From positions 62,001-126,000 of the forward strand of contig JAHDYR010000011.1 of the NCBI GenBank assembly GCA_019828565.1: a stretch of 64,000 bases of DNA, written 5' to 3'. The notes under the pieces are model-generated. The model was not told the DNA's origin and searched no databases. It was given only the letters and a program-made list of their open reading frames with translations. The position numbers were made by a program, and so were the translations under genes. This document shows, one piece after another, positions 1 to 10,658 of the stretch. Position 1 is the first letter of the stretch. Each line of letters opens with the position of its first letter. Source of the stretch: Carpediemonas membranifera (taxonomy: Eukaryota > Fornicata).

Positions 1-875
1 TGCAGGTCGGTGCCGATGCCGGGTGAGTAAACTGGCGAGTCGAAGCCGGTCGACGTGATTGCGGCCACGTCCGTCTTGAAAGTATCGATAGTGTTAGACA
101 GCTCGGTCAGGTTCGTCTCGAGATAGACGATGGTGTCGTTGAGGTCGACTACGGCGGTCGACACGCCAGTCAGGTTCGAGGCAACATAGTCCATGCACTG
201 GAACTGAGGGGCGAGCACGTTGATGGCGTCGGTCGGTTTGATGTACCGAAGCGCGTCGGACGCCTCAGGCAGCAGCTGGATCGTGCGCACCATGCCGTCG
301 ATGTTGTCGAGCACCGAGCTCTTGGCCGACACAGCGACACCGTACGGGCGCGTTGAGAGAGCGTACTGCGTGCTCGCCACGAGCCACAGCAGGGTGCCGG
401 CGATAATTATCATGCAGGCACCGACAGCGCAGCCCGAACAGCACTGGCACTGCCAGATGAGGGCGAGGACCGGGTTGGGGAAGCGGGGACGGGGCAACTT
501 GGGGAGCGTGAAGCACTCGATGCAGCACGCCGCGCAGCACAAGATGAAGATCAATGCGATGGCAATGAGGAGGCAGACAGCCAGCCAGACGGCGAAGGAG
601 GGCACGTTGTTCAGGTCCGAGAGCGAGGTCTCGGGTCTGGGGCTGTAGAGGAACGAGGTGGAGTCCGTGACGGTGTAGTCCGGGATCTTAGAGTACACGG
701 TAGAGTTAGTGAGGTTGAAGGCGTTATCCAAGAACCATCCCTTCAGGTCGTAGCTCAACAAATTGATATTTTGCATCGAAGAAAAGAGCGTGTCGTCCAA
801 TAATGTGTTCAGTGATGAGAACACACTATCAGCGCTCACGGCAGCAACAAGAACTGCCAGTATTGCAAGCCACAT
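1..875 (-). CDS. Prominin/tweety-like multi-span membrane protein, 3' end outside the window
   Basis: The frame is open without a stop from ATG at 875 down to base 1 (291 codons), so the C-terminus lies outside the window. The protein begins with a signal-peptide-like segment (MWLAILAVLVAAVSA). It then has an N-glycosylation-rich ectodomain (NLT, NST), a membrane span near residues 98-115, a Cys-rich cytoplasmic loop (CCAACC...QCQCCSGC) and a second span (about 146-163). The second ectodomain has further sequons (NLT, NDT, NLT) and heptad-like spacing. The order span, Cys-rich short loop, span, long ectodomain is that of prominin and tweety-type proteins. The assignment rests on architecture, not residue-level homology. 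It is divergently transcribed from the kinase gene at 1176. Confidence 0.6.
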   Translation of the reverse strand, partial: MWLAILAVLVAAVSADSVFSSLNTLLDDTLFSSMQNINLLSYDLKGWFLDNAFNLTNSTVYSKIPDYTVTDSTSFLYSPRPETSLSDLNNVPSFAVWLAVCLLIAIALIFILCCAACCIECFTLPKLPRPRFPNPVLALIWQCQCCSGCAVGACMIIIAGTLLWLVASTQYALSTRPYGVAVSAKSSVLDNIDGMVRTIQLLPEASDALRYIKPTDAINVLAPQFQCMDYVASNLTGVSTAVVDLNDTIVYLETNLTELSNTIDTFKTDVAAITSTGFDSPVYSPGIGTDL

Positions 876-1175
876 GGTTCAAATTTTTGACGGTGACGTT
901 CTTACCGACTCTTAGAGAGATACGCGGCCAAATATATATTTCGGTGTGTTGTGATGATTCGAGCGTATATGACCTGTTGCGTGGCTCTAAGGTCAGAAAC
1001 ACAGCACTTTCACCACTGGTCAATTGTTTTCATAACTGAGACAACGGAGCAGGCCCCACTGAAATACCACCTTTCCAGTCATTGAAGCGGTATTTAAGAT
1101 GCTCAGACGGCGTCAGCACTAGCGCAGGGTTATCATGCTCGAGTCGAAAAGTGAACCTGAGAAGATGCGAGTGGT
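876..1175. promoter_or_regulatory. Divergent intergenic region between two host genes
   Basis: These 300 bases separate the starts of two diverging genes and must hold both promoters. An AT-rich TATA-like stretch (AAATATATATTT, around 930) could serve the minus-strand gene. GTATTTAAG near 1090 could serve the plus-strand gene. Neither is proven. Confidence 0.35.
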
Positions 1176-2046
1176 ATGATCGCAGCCGCTATTTGTTACA
1201 CAGGCATTCGCCTTGTTGGAAAAGAAGCTGAATTCTTCTCTCTATCGCCGCTTGGAAGAATATGCTGCCTCCACTGATAATCTTTCGACAGCTCCCTTCT
1301 CGGCCGACGAATCCGAGCCCAAATTCGATGTGATAGTGCAAAAGGTCAGCGATTGGATAGCTCGTGGAGAAGATGACCGCGTTTCAGCTGTGAAGAACCG
1401 CGCTATCCGCGACAAAGCCCCCATCATCGACCCCATCTCGACGAGCGAGACCATGATGTCCAGAGCAACCGTAGCGCGCCTAGTCGACCAAGCACTCGAC
1501 CACTGTGCAGTGAAGGCACCAGAGTGGCGCCTGGTCGAGACAGAGGCCGACCGCGATGCCCTTTCCGACTCAGTGCGGTGGATCCTCAAGCCCGAGCTGG
1601 CCTGTGGCCTGGACAACAGCCACACGCTCTACATCACACAGAAGGGCGACCGTACGGCGATCAACTCTGCCCCACTGCCGTTCATCGCCCAGCGCATGGT
1701 AGCCCACAGAAACGCTGTCCACAAGGTCTACTACATCCAGGGCCACTGGTCCGAGTCCGCTCGGTCATCAATTGATGGGATGAATGGATCATTCGACAGC
1801 CAGGCCCATGCCAGGAGCAGCGAGGCTGTGTCCACCGAGGCCCTGCCCGCTGAGGCCATACAGGCCGCGGGCGACTCGCTTTCGAAGACGCTTGGGCTAT
1901 CGCTCTTCGGGTTTGATGTCCTGGTGGACGCTGTCGACTCTAGGCTGTACGTGGTGGACGTGAACTACTTTCCGTCGTTCAGTAACATGCCCGACTTCCC
2001 GGAGAGGTTTTTCAACATGTGCCGGATGAGATTGGACGAGAAGTAA
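1176..2046 (+). CDS. Inositol-trisphosphate 5/6-kinase-like protein (ITPK1 family), one apparent frameshift near the 5' end
   Basis: The main frame (1213-2046, 277 codons) contains the ATP-grasp core of ITPK. It shows PKFDVIVQKVSDWI (end of the N-lobe), the ATP-binding lysine in LKPELACG followed by NSH, then PFIAQRMVAHRNAVHKVYY, and the metal-binding end FGFDVLVD and VVDVNYFP. ITPK enzymes phosphorylate inositol tris/tetrakisphosphates in the cytosol on the way to InsP6. This frame has no ATG before residue ~80. In the neighbouring frame, ATG at 1176 gives MIAAAICYTGIRLVGK, which fits strand 1 of the N-lobe and joins the main frame near the AAAAG run at about 1220. A one-base assembly error or a real frameshift there is likely. 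Family assignment is firm; substrate is inferred. Confidence 0.8.
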
Positions 2047-3315
2047 GAGGTTGGTTTGCTGTGGGACGCTTTGATCATAGCCAGAGCTTGAATGACGGGA
2101 GAAACCAAGGAAAGATGGTACGCCTCATGATCTGGCAGACCCAGCCGACCGCTGAAAGTGTTGGGACGAGCGAGGTCGACGAATTAGTGGCAGTGATGTT
2201 GTAAAGTGACACAACTATGCAATATTATGTGCTGCTAGACAACAGTAGTTGAGTGTTGATTGATCGTACTGATGCTCTATGGGGATGCCAACAGCATCCC
2301 TTCTAACCCTGCTTGTAGGTAAAACCAATGGGGGGTAGAACATTTACTGGTCGTTTGAGGCTCAAACTGATCGAATGTTCGCCCGGTTCGGGTTTGGACC
2401 GGGCCGTGCTGGTACGCACGAAGTAAACTCGTGTTTTCGAGCTTCTGTTCTCCTTGACTCCGAGCCAAAATCGAGCGACCGAATTTTACGTCCGCGCTTC
2501 TCGCGCCGGAGTCGTGTCGGCGCAACTACGCGCCCTCTCACTCGCAGAGTACTCCTCGCTGACTACAGGCAGCTCGTGTCACCTCGGCGTGACGGCCGAA
2601 ATATTTACACAGCTCAAAATATATGATACTGGCACCACATCAGGTGTCTGAGATTTATCACCTCGGGTGATGGGTTTTGGCGCAATGTGCAGGATAAGGA
2701 CAATGCCAGAAGAGTTGTCGCTAGCAGCGACGGCGCCAGGACCGACGCTGGTCAAGGCCAGTGTACCTGCTCGTCAGGTAAGGCGAGCCAGTTCGACTTA
2801 CCCAGAGAATGCCAGGTGGCGGTAAGTCCCGAATATTTACATAGCAAACCAGGGGTTTCTTGTAAATATTCTTCCCCCGTTGGAAAGACGTCGTATGTCA
2901 TAAGGCTTGGTTATCAAGCGATCCTGATCCGGTCCCGGCAGGTCGTGTAATCAAATCAGGATGGCCAGTTCGAATGGCCGACGAGACTTCGGACGCGGGG
3001 CGCCTACCTCATTCTCAGATCGCGGCCGGAAACCGCCTCGCTCCGGCATGGTGATGCGCCGACCAGGCGAGCCGCGCAGTTTATGCGGGCAGAATGGTAG
3101 AAAATTCGGAACATCCAGATCCAACGGCACGATACTGGTCAAGACCGGTATATCCGCCCAGTAGGTAAGCTGGCCGGAGTCCCCTGATCGTTTACACTAG
3201 CTCTCTTCTTTAATAAACGATCGCCCCCCCCGTTGGGTAGAGCAAGTATGTCTAGAGGCTAGGACTGGGTTAACCTGCGCGCAGGATAAGGAAAGCGATG
3301 CTTATACGTAAAATT
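2047..3315. other. Gene-poor stretch between the kinase gene and tRNA-Glu
   Basis: No ORF here looks like a protein. Two short inverted repeats stand out: GAATATTTACA / TGTAAATATTC at 2831-2871 (11-bp arms), and GATCGTTTA / TAAACGATC at 3186-3222. Both could be hairpins or remnants of small transposons. I see nothing else. Confidence 0.5.
2831..2871. repeat. Short inverted repeat, 11-bp arms
   Basis: GAATATTTACA and its exact reverse complement enclose a 19-base loop that holds a second small palindrome (AAACC...GGTTT). It lies in non-coding DNA downstream of the kinase gene. Confidence 0.5.
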
Positions 3316-3388
3316 CTCGGCCACCGGGACTCGAACCCGGGTCTTAAGAGTGAGAGTCTTATGTTCTAACCAGCTATACCATGGCCGA
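3316..3388 (-). tRNA. tRNA-Glu (anticodon CUC)
   Basis: Read on the minus strand it folds as a 73-nt tRNA. The 7-bp acceptor stem is TCGGCCA / TGGCCGA with G as discriminator. The anticodon stem TAAGA / TCTTA closes loop CTCTCAC (anticodon CTC, Glu), and the T arm CCGGG-TTCGAGT-CCCGG holds the B box. The D stem (GTAT / GAAC) is imperfect, as is common in eukaryotic tRNA-Glu. No intron and no encoded CCA. The retrotransposon array ends directly at its 5' side, and nucleotides 1-13 recur in front of every copy of that array. This is therefore the target gene, apparently kept intact. Confidence 0.93.
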
Positions 3389-6300
3389 ATTTACTTTCCC
3401 AGGTTGTCCGAACAACACGCGACTCCGCGGAACTTGGGGTAACCACTCTCGCGCAGGGGCAGGGGATGCGTTATGCGATGCGGCGATGGGGCGGGAGGCG
3501 CAGGGGGGCTCGGGGACGACGCAGCCTAGAGTGGCCGAGTCAGCCGAGTCGCGACTCCGGCACATTTCTGGTGAGGCGATTAGGGGCGAAGTTCGGCCCA
3601 GCGGGCCTTGCACTGAGTGACGTAGTCGCTCCAGACGGTCATGTTGCCCTCCCAAGTCTTGAGGAAGACCAGGTCGCGCATGGTTCCCGCCAGGTGCGGC
3701 CGTGCGATGGCGTCGCAAAACTGCACCGCCCAGTCCGCGGTCAGGCGGGACTCCGTGGCGCCGCCGACGGTGGTGGCGGCGACCAGGAAGGTGACGTCCC
3801 AGTTGGCGTACTCCTTGGTCTTCTCGAGCTCGGCGTCGCGGGGGTGCAGCCCGCAGTAGAAGTCCACGTATACATCATCGTGTACCGCGTTTCCGACCAC
3901 GTCGCGCTCGCCCCAGACCTTGAGGTCGGCCCGCTTGTGTGTGGGCGCTGCGGCGTTGGTGACACGGAACTGTGGGTGTGTGTCGCGGAGGTCGACCTCT
4001 GGACGGCAACGGGGAATGGGCCGCCCGCGTAGGTCGTCCTGGGCTACCAGGTCGTGCACAGCCATCTTAACGTGGTCGTGGCGTGCGGTAATGGCGCCTT
4101 CCTTGAGGTGGGCGCACCCTAAGGCGTGGCGCCACGTGACATCCTGCTGGCCACAAAGGGGACATGTGACCGGCATTTCGCGGAATGGGGCGACATTCAG
4201 GTGTGCCCGGGCGATTGGGACGAACGCGCTGTCGCATGAGACGTGCTCGAGGTCCAGGGGGCTCAGGCTGGCCTCCTTCCTGAGGATTCCGGCGGCGGGT
4301 GCGGTGAGGGAGCTGCAGTCGGTGAGGCCCTGGGAGACCTCCTCGGGGTCTAGACTGAAGTCGTGGGGTGTCTTGGGGCGGTAATTGGCCGTCCAGGTCT
4401 CTGCCAACATCGTTGTGAGGTTCTTCTGTGGCTTTTCAGCCTCGATGTCGAACAGGTCCTGGGTGGTCTTGGGCCACCTCTGGCACCCATTGGGAGCGAA
4501 TAGCTCCTCCTCCATGGCCCTTGTGATGCCTAGGGCGTGCAGCTGGTGCGCTGCTCCTAAAAACGCACATTGCCAAATGAGAGAGGGAAGTGGAATCCGA
4601 AGCCCGTAGTCATCATAATCAAGTGCAAGGCGCTCTTTTGGGATATTTGAAACGTCCGTTTCTTGAAGTATGCGGCCGATAACGGTTCTCAGCGTGTGTT
4701 CGAGCCTTTTGGTTCGGCATTCGTGCCCGATCGGGCTCACGTTGCGAAATACTGCTGAAGCCATCGGTAGAACGCATGACCTGATCATGTTGATCGCTAC
4801 GGCGGCTGCTTTTGGCCCCACGGTCTCCGTCATTTCTGCGACGCGTTCGAGCGCCTCCTCCATGCGCGTGAAGATATCATCCACTGCCTGGGAGATGCCG
4901 GCGTCGTCTCCTACGGGGATTCCCAACGCGCGTCCGCTCCGTCTGCCAAGTGATCCGGCCTTCGTCAGGATGAGGCACTTCTGCCTGTTGACGCGCATAC
5001 CAACGGCCTTGCATGCTGCTTCCACTCGCACGTAGAACGTCTCTATCGAGCGTTGGTCCGCGTGGGCGGGCAAGAGACCGTACAAGTCATCTTGGTACCC
5101 GAGAATGGTGGCGCTCGGGAGCTGAGACCGGAGGCTCTTCAGGATGGGCATCATTGCCAGCGTGAAGAGTGCGGGCGAGAGCGGGTCACCCTGGTGGATG
5201 CCCTCGCGGCTGTCAATGACCTTGCCAGTCGGCGTTAGCAGCTTGCCCTCTCTGTACATCGTAGTGAAGTATGGGAGTGCGGCTGGGGCATAGGCCTGCA
5301 GTACTGCATGAAGGTGAGCCCGGGACACTGTGCCATACGCATTGGACATGTCCACAGCACAGACCTTGTGGCCCGACTCGTAGGCCTCGGCGATCTTGTT
5401 GGTCATGATGTCCAGGCCGCAGCTCTCACCCAGCCCATACTGCTCTGGGCAGACCCCATCGTCCCGGAGGCGGGCCGAGACGGCTGAGGCAAGGACCTTC
5501 GCGGCAAGGCGTCGGAGAGACTCGCCCATAGCGATGGGTCTGACGCGATCTTGGCCCTTTGGTAGCGCGATGAGCCGTGCGTGCGCGAGGATGCTTGTGT
5601 ACTCCTCTCCTGCGATGATATCTCTCACGAGAGGTAGCAGCGCCTGGACAAGCTTGCCTTTCCGCAGTCTGTGGGCCAGTTTGAGATGCAAGAAGCTCAG
5701 CCCGGATGGGCCCGGTGCCGAGTCCGCCCTCATCCTTCCTAGGGCTTCGTCAACCGCCTCGAACGTGATCTCAAAGGACGTCAGTGCGTCGGTGTGGGGT
5801 GTGAGTGCCGGTGTCTGGGGATCGTGAAGTGGGGTGGCCTGCATTTCCTCCAGCTTCTGGTCGATCTCTCCCGGTGTCAGTGTCATTTCCGCCGAAAGCA
5901 GGACCTTCATGGCGCTTGAATAGTACCCTGCGGCGGCCTTCGAGTATGCAGCTCGCTCCGGAGAGCGGGCCCGGAGAGAAAACGCCCTTCTTCCCAGGGC
6001 GGTATACGGTCCGCGCGTGCCGAAGGACGGCGGCTAGCGCCTCTCGCTTCCGACTCTCCGGGGCGTTGGCAAGGGCCACGAGCAGCTGGATCAGCCCGTT
6101 CACAAACCTGGCTGCCGCCTTTCGCGAGGGCTTTGATCGGCCGATACGGCCGGCTTCAGCTGGATGGGGAAGGAACGCCAGTTCGAGGGGCAGGTCGCCT
6201 GCGATGGGGTCAGTTGGTGGCATGGGGAGGAGTGCGGCTCTCGGTCTCCGCTGGGTCAGACTGGGTCTGGTGTGCGGTGGACCACCGGTTGTGGGGTCCT

Positions 6301-7775
6301 GCCGGAGTCCGCAGGCCTCCCTCATGAAGTAGACCAACCTTGGTGTGAACTCGCGGAACCCTTTCGGGAAGCTGTAGGGTGGCCGCCTGTCCGGCTCGTC
6401 AGCGAAAATGCCTTCCAGAAGCTGTGTCCAGCGTTCGCGTGACATCCTGTGGACGCCATTCTGCCCGCCGGACACTTCTCCGACCCGGACTGCTGTCGTG
6501 AGTGTGGACCTTACCTGCTCGGCCGAGCCCCAATGAGACTCGACCAGGTGGGTCGGGATGTTTGCGGTGAACCTATGCCGGAGTCGATCCAGCTTGGCAG
6601 GCTCAGCCACCCCTGGGTAGGCGTGGATGATGCTGGCCCAGGGTGCGCCTCCGTGATCTGGTTAAGAGCGCCAGGAGGGCCTGTGTACACAAATGTACGT
6701 GGTTCAGGGCCTTGGCTTGCCTGCGGCGGCGGGCGAAGGGGAGGGTTGGCTGAGTCACCACGGGCTTCGTGCCCGGTCTCTGACTCAGCTCTCTCCCCTT
6801 CCCCGTCTTCGACGCCCGCCAGGGAGAGGAACTCGGACACTGCGGTGTCGTCGATGTTCCTCTCCTCTGGCTGGGTGGGGGCAACCTGGGCGGGGGTCTG
6901 GCGCGTGGGCCTGTCACCCTGCGGGGCGGTTGCGGGCTGCGGCCCAGTTAGGGCGGCAGCGGAGTCGGTGGGGGCAGCCTGGGCAGGGGTGGTGTCGGTA
7001 GACCGGTCACCCTGCGGGGCGGTTGCGGGCTGCGGCCCAGTTAGGGCGGCAGCGGAGTCGGTGGGGGCAGCCTGGGCAGGGGTGGGGCTCGGGGGCCTAT
7101 CACCCTGCTGTTGACGGTCTGCGCGGCCAGCAGCTACGCGACACGCGTATGCTTCTGCCTCGAGGAAGGCAGTGCGGTCTCGCGCAGGGCTTGCCGGGCG
7201 GGCCTCCTCGACACGGCTGATCAGTTGGGCGTATGACTGACGCCCGGTCTTGGCGCGGCGAGCGGCGATCTCGGACGGGCGGAGCGGACGAGGGTGCTCC
7301 CTCATGAGCTGCTCATCGGTCCTTCTGCCCCGTATCACGCGCTCGAGGGCCTCGTTGGCACGATCAATCGAGATCGTAGCAGTGAACACCTGGTTGGTGG
7401 CTGCGGCGTGAAGAAGTGAAGTGGCATTGGCGATGTGGTCATCACGGCGGGATGCCTTCGGCTTATGGCCTGGCCCGAAGCGGTTTGTGGCCGCATGAAC
7501 GTAGTCCGTGATCAAAGAAAGGTTGTTGATCGTGAAGAAGCGTTTGTTGTCCGTCACAAGGCGCAATAAACGATCTTTGTTCATACAAACCTCGATGAAG
7601 GCCTCAGCGTTCTTCGGCCACGAGCCTTTCGGGCAGTGCTGACGAATTTCGTCCATTACGCGCAGGAGCGCAGCGAACAGCGCTAGTTTCTGGTAATTCG
7701 TGTCACCTGGTCCTTCATCGGATGTATGGCAGGATTCTTCGCCTTGCGGCGGCGAATCGAGCAACTTTCCTCTGG
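3389..7775 (-). mobile_element. Copy 1 of the tRNA-Glu-targeted non-LTR retrotransposon (3' end of the array)
   Basis: Its 3' UTR (about 3389-3579) runs straight into the 5' end of the intact tRNA-Glu gene. Its 5' end begins CCAGAGG just after the tRNA-derived 13-mer at 7776-7788. It has no LTRs. The 3' UTR is shared almost base for base with the other copies and contains the perfect palindrome GAGTCGCGACTC. The N-terminal type is GDTNYQKL and the RT type is QYGLGESCGLDIM. Confidence 0.85.
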
Positions 7776-7782
7776 ATACCAT
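3580..7782 (-). pseudogene. Polyprotein of copy 1 (RT + CCHC + restriction-like endonuclease), two frameshifts
   Basis: Three frames make up one gene of about 1,400 codons: 6511-7782 (N-terminal region and Pro/Ala repeats), 5986-6610 (middle) and 3580-5910 plus upstream (RT to C-terminus). The RT has motif A VDMSNAYG, motif B GIHQGDPLSPALF and motif C GYQDDLYG. The finger is CPLCGQQDVTWRHALGCAH. The endonuclease has KRADLKVWGE, DDVYVDFYCG and EKTKEYANWDVTF, the PD-(D/E)XK-like set seen in R2-type elements. The protein would nick target DNA and reverse-transcribe the element RNA from the nick. Frame breaks lie near 6600 and 5985. The start ATG (7782) lies in tRNA-derived sequence. Confidence 0.85.
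6880..7100 (-). repeat. 93-bp coding minisatellite in copy 1 (about two units)
   Basis: The repeat unit encodes TPAQAAPTDSAAALTGPQPA followed by about 11 more residues (31 aa, 93 bp). Copy 1 has two full units and a partial one; copies 4, 5 and 7 have 5, 7 and 13. Confidence 0.85.
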
Positions 7783-7788
7783 GGCCGA
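7776..7788 (-). repeat. tRNA-Glu 5' fragment (nt 1-13) at the copy 1 / copy 2 junction
   Basis: TCGGCCATGGTAT on the minus strand is identical to nucleotides 1-13 of the tRNA-Glu at 3376-3388. It precedes the 5' end of copy 1 and supplies the in-frame ATG (7782). Confidence 0.85.
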
Positions 7789-10645
7789 ATTTACTTTCCC
7801 AGGTTGTCCGAACGACACGCGACTCCGCGGAACTTAGGGTAACCACTCTCGCGCAGGGGCAGGGGATGCGTTATGCGATGCGGCGATGGGGCGGGAGGCG
7901 CAGGGGGGCTCGGGGACGACGCAGCCTAGAGTGGCCAAGTCAGCCGAGTCGCGACTCCAGATTTCTGTGCAGGGACCTGGTTATAGGTTGAGCTCGGCCC
8001 AGCGGGCCTTGCACTGGCTGACATAGTCACTCCAGATGCTGAGGTTGCCCTCCCAGGCCTTCAGGAAGGCCGTGTCGCGCATGGTTCCCGCCAGGTGCGG
8101 CCGTGCAATGGCGTCGCAAAACTGCACCGCCCAGTCCGCGGTCAGGCGGGACTCCCGTGGCGCCGCCGACGGTGGTGGCGGCGACCAGGAAGGTGACGTC
8201 CCAGTTGGCGTACTCCCGGGTCTTCTCGGTCTCGGCGTCGCGGGGGTGAAGACCGCAGTAGAAGTCGACGTAGACGTCGTCGTGGACGACGTTTCCGACC
8301 ACGTCGCGCTCGCCCCAGACCTTGAGGTCAGCCCGCTTGTGTGTGGGGGCGTCGGCGCTCGTGACGCGGAACCTAGGGTGGGTGTCGAGCAGATCGAACT
8401 CGGGCTTGCAGTGGGGGATGGGGCGCCCGCGGAGGTCGTCCTGGGTCACGAGATCGTGCACAGCCATCTTGATGCTGTCGTGGCGTGCGTTGGTCGCGCC
8501 ATCCTTCAGGTAGGAGCAGCCGAGGGCGTGGCGCCACGTGATGTCTTGCTGGCCACAGAGGGGCAGGTGACCGGCATCTCGCGGAATGGGGCGATGTTGA
8601 GGTGCGCCCGGGTGACGGGGACGAACACGCTGTCGCAGGAGGTCTGCTCGAGGTCGAGGGGGCTCAGCGCGGCTTCTTTGCGGAGGAGTCCGGCGGCGGG
8701 GGCCTCGAGGGAGCTGCAGTCAGAGAGGCCCTGGGAGACCTCCCTCGGGGTCTAGGCCGAAGTCGGCGGGTGTCTTGGGGCGGTACTTGGCCGTCCAGGC
8801 TTTTGCAAGCATCGTAGTGAGTGTCTTCTGCGGCTTTTCAGCCTCGATGCTAAACAGTTCCTGGATGGTTTTGGGCCACTCCTGGCACTCTTCTGGAGAG
8901 AACAGCGCCGCCTCCATGTCCCGGGTGATGCCTAGGGCGTGCAGCTGGTGGGCTGCGCCCAAAAATGCACANNNNNNNNNNNNNNNNNNNNNNNNNNNNN
9001 NNNNNNNNNNNNNNNNNNNNNNNNNNNNNNNNNNNNNNNNNNNNNNNNNNNNNNNNNNNNNNNNNNNNNNNCAGCGTGCTCTGGACATGCGGTTCTGCCC
9101 GTTCTGCTGGAGGCCAGCGGGCTGGCCTCGGCCCGGCAATCAGCGTCGATCTGACTTGGTCATTAGTGGACCACATGCCGCTGCGGTCCTCTCTCTGACA
9201 TGTTCAGCGAGATGTGCGGCCGGATCCCATCCAATCGTGGCAGGTCTAGCCACCCCCAGGCGCAACCTGCTGATGAGCGGCAAGCCAGAGCGTCAGGTCC
9301 TGTGTATGCGAGATGGCCGACGTGGTTCCGCGCGCGGCTTGCGCCTGCGGCGGCGGGCGAAAGGGAGGGTTGGCTGAGTCACCACGGGCTTCGTGCCCGG
9401 TCTCTGACTCAGCTCTCTCCCCTTCCCCGCCTTCGACGCCCACGCCGGGGAGAGGAACTCGGACACTGCGGTGTCGTCGATGTTCCTCTCCTCTGGCTGG
9501 GTGCAACCTGGAGGCTGAGTCTGGCGCGTGGGCCTGTCACCCTGCAGCGGGGCGGCTGCGGGCTGGGGCTCGCCAGTCAGCTGCATCGGCAGGCTGCGTG
9601 GCTGAGAGACGCTTGGCGGAGTCGGTGGGGGCAGCATCGGCAGGGGGTGGGGCTCGGGGGCCTGTCACCCCTGCGGGGCAGCTGCGGGCTGCAGCCCAGT
9701 GTGGGGCGGCAGCGGAGTCAGTGGGGGCAGCCGGGGCAGGGGTGGGGTCGGTAGACCGGTCATCCCGCTGGGCGGCTGCGGGCTGCAGCCCAGTGTGGAG
9801 GGCGAGCAGCGTGAGTCGATGAGCAGCCAGCGATCTGTCAGTGGGCCTGTCATCTGCGGGGCGGCTGCGGGCTGCGGCCAGTTGCGGCAGCCCGAGTCAG
9901 TGAGCCTGGGCGTGGGTCAGTGGGCCAGTCATCCCGCTGGGCGGCTGCGGGCTGCGGCCCAGTTGGGGCAGCGGAGTCAGTGAGGGCAGCATCGGCGTGC
10001 TCGGGGGCCGGTCTCCCTGGCGTCGGGCGAAGGCATCGGCCCTCGCATACTCGCGGGCGATGCCCGCATTCGGTGGGCTGGCTGGGCGGGGCGCATGCTG
10101 GACCCGCTTCACCAAGGCGGTTACAGACGTCGTCCTCTGAGGGCCTCGGACAGTCTGAAGGAGGTTCATCCTTCTCGCTTTCACTGGGTCGATGGCGTGC
10201 TCGATCATACGCTCAAGAGCCTCGTTCGCACGTTCGATGGTGAGCGTTGATGTGAACGCCTGATCAGTGGCTGCAGCGTGCAGAATGGCGACAGCATTTG
10301 CGACGTGATCGTCGCGGCGGGAAGCTTTCACCTTGTGGCCGGGGCCGAAGCGATTTGTCGCCGCGTGAACGTAGTTGGTTATCCAAACCAAGTTGCTCAC
10401 CGTGAAGAAACGCTTGTAATCCGAAATAAGGCTCAATAGACGTTCTTTGTTCATGCAGATCTCAATAAAGGCCTCAGTATCCTTCGGCCAAGAGTTCTTC
10501 GAGCTGGATGGATGGAAATCGTTAATCCACCGCAGAAGAGCAGCGAACAGCGCTAATCGCTTGTCAATAGACGTACCAGGTCCTTCATCGGATGTATGGC
10601 AGGATTCGTCGCCTTGCGGCGGCGAATCGAGCAACTTTCCTCTGG
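7789..10645 (-). mobile_element. Copy 2 of the tRNA-Glu-targeted retrotransposon, with an assembly gap
   Basis: Bounded by tRNA fragments at 7776-7788 and 10646-10658. Only 2.86 kb long because the RT region lies in, or was lost at, the 100-N gap (8972-9071). The 3' third closely matches copy 5 and the 5' end has the GTSIDKRL N-terminal type. The Pro/Ala repeat zone (about 9480-10000) is scrambled by many small indels. Confidence 0.75.
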
Positions 10646-10652
10646 ATACCAT
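7981..10652 (-). pseudogene. Polyprotein of copy 2, multiply frameshifted and gapped
   Basis: The N-terminal region is read at 9897-10652 and is cut in the repeat zone. A short stretch after the gap (about 9072-9180) matches the MSRARW-type segment upstream of the RT in copies 4 and 7. Before the gap, 8720-8970 encodes the part downstream of the RT. 8027-8467 carries the endonuclease (KRADLKVWGE, DDVYVDFYCG), with one frameshift near 8155. RT motifs A-C are absent or inside the gap. As assembled it cannot make a working enzyme. Confidence 0.7.
8972..9071. other. Assembly gap of exactly 100 N
   Basis: A run of exactly 100 N usually means a gap of unknown size. The flanking bases belong to two points of the retrotransposon ORF normally about 2 kb apart, so RT sequence, or even whole copies, may be missing. 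Confidence 0.95.
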
Positions 10653-10658
10653 GGCCGA
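10646..10658 (-). repeat. tRNA-Glu 5' fragment (nt 1-13) at the copy 2 / copy 3 junction
   Basis: Identical to tRNA-Glu nucleotides 1-13. The ATG at 10652 is in frame with the copy 2 ORF. Confidence 0.85.

Noticed and set aside
220-648. 142-codon plus-strand ORF at the left end
   Set aside because: It is antisense to the membrane-protein gene, which is open for 291 codons with signal peptide and membrane spans.
2687-3164. Small ORFs between the kinase gene and tRNA-Glu (87 and 67 codons)
   Set aside because: No homology, no plausible composition, and they overlap short inverted repeats; chance frames in GC-rich DNA.
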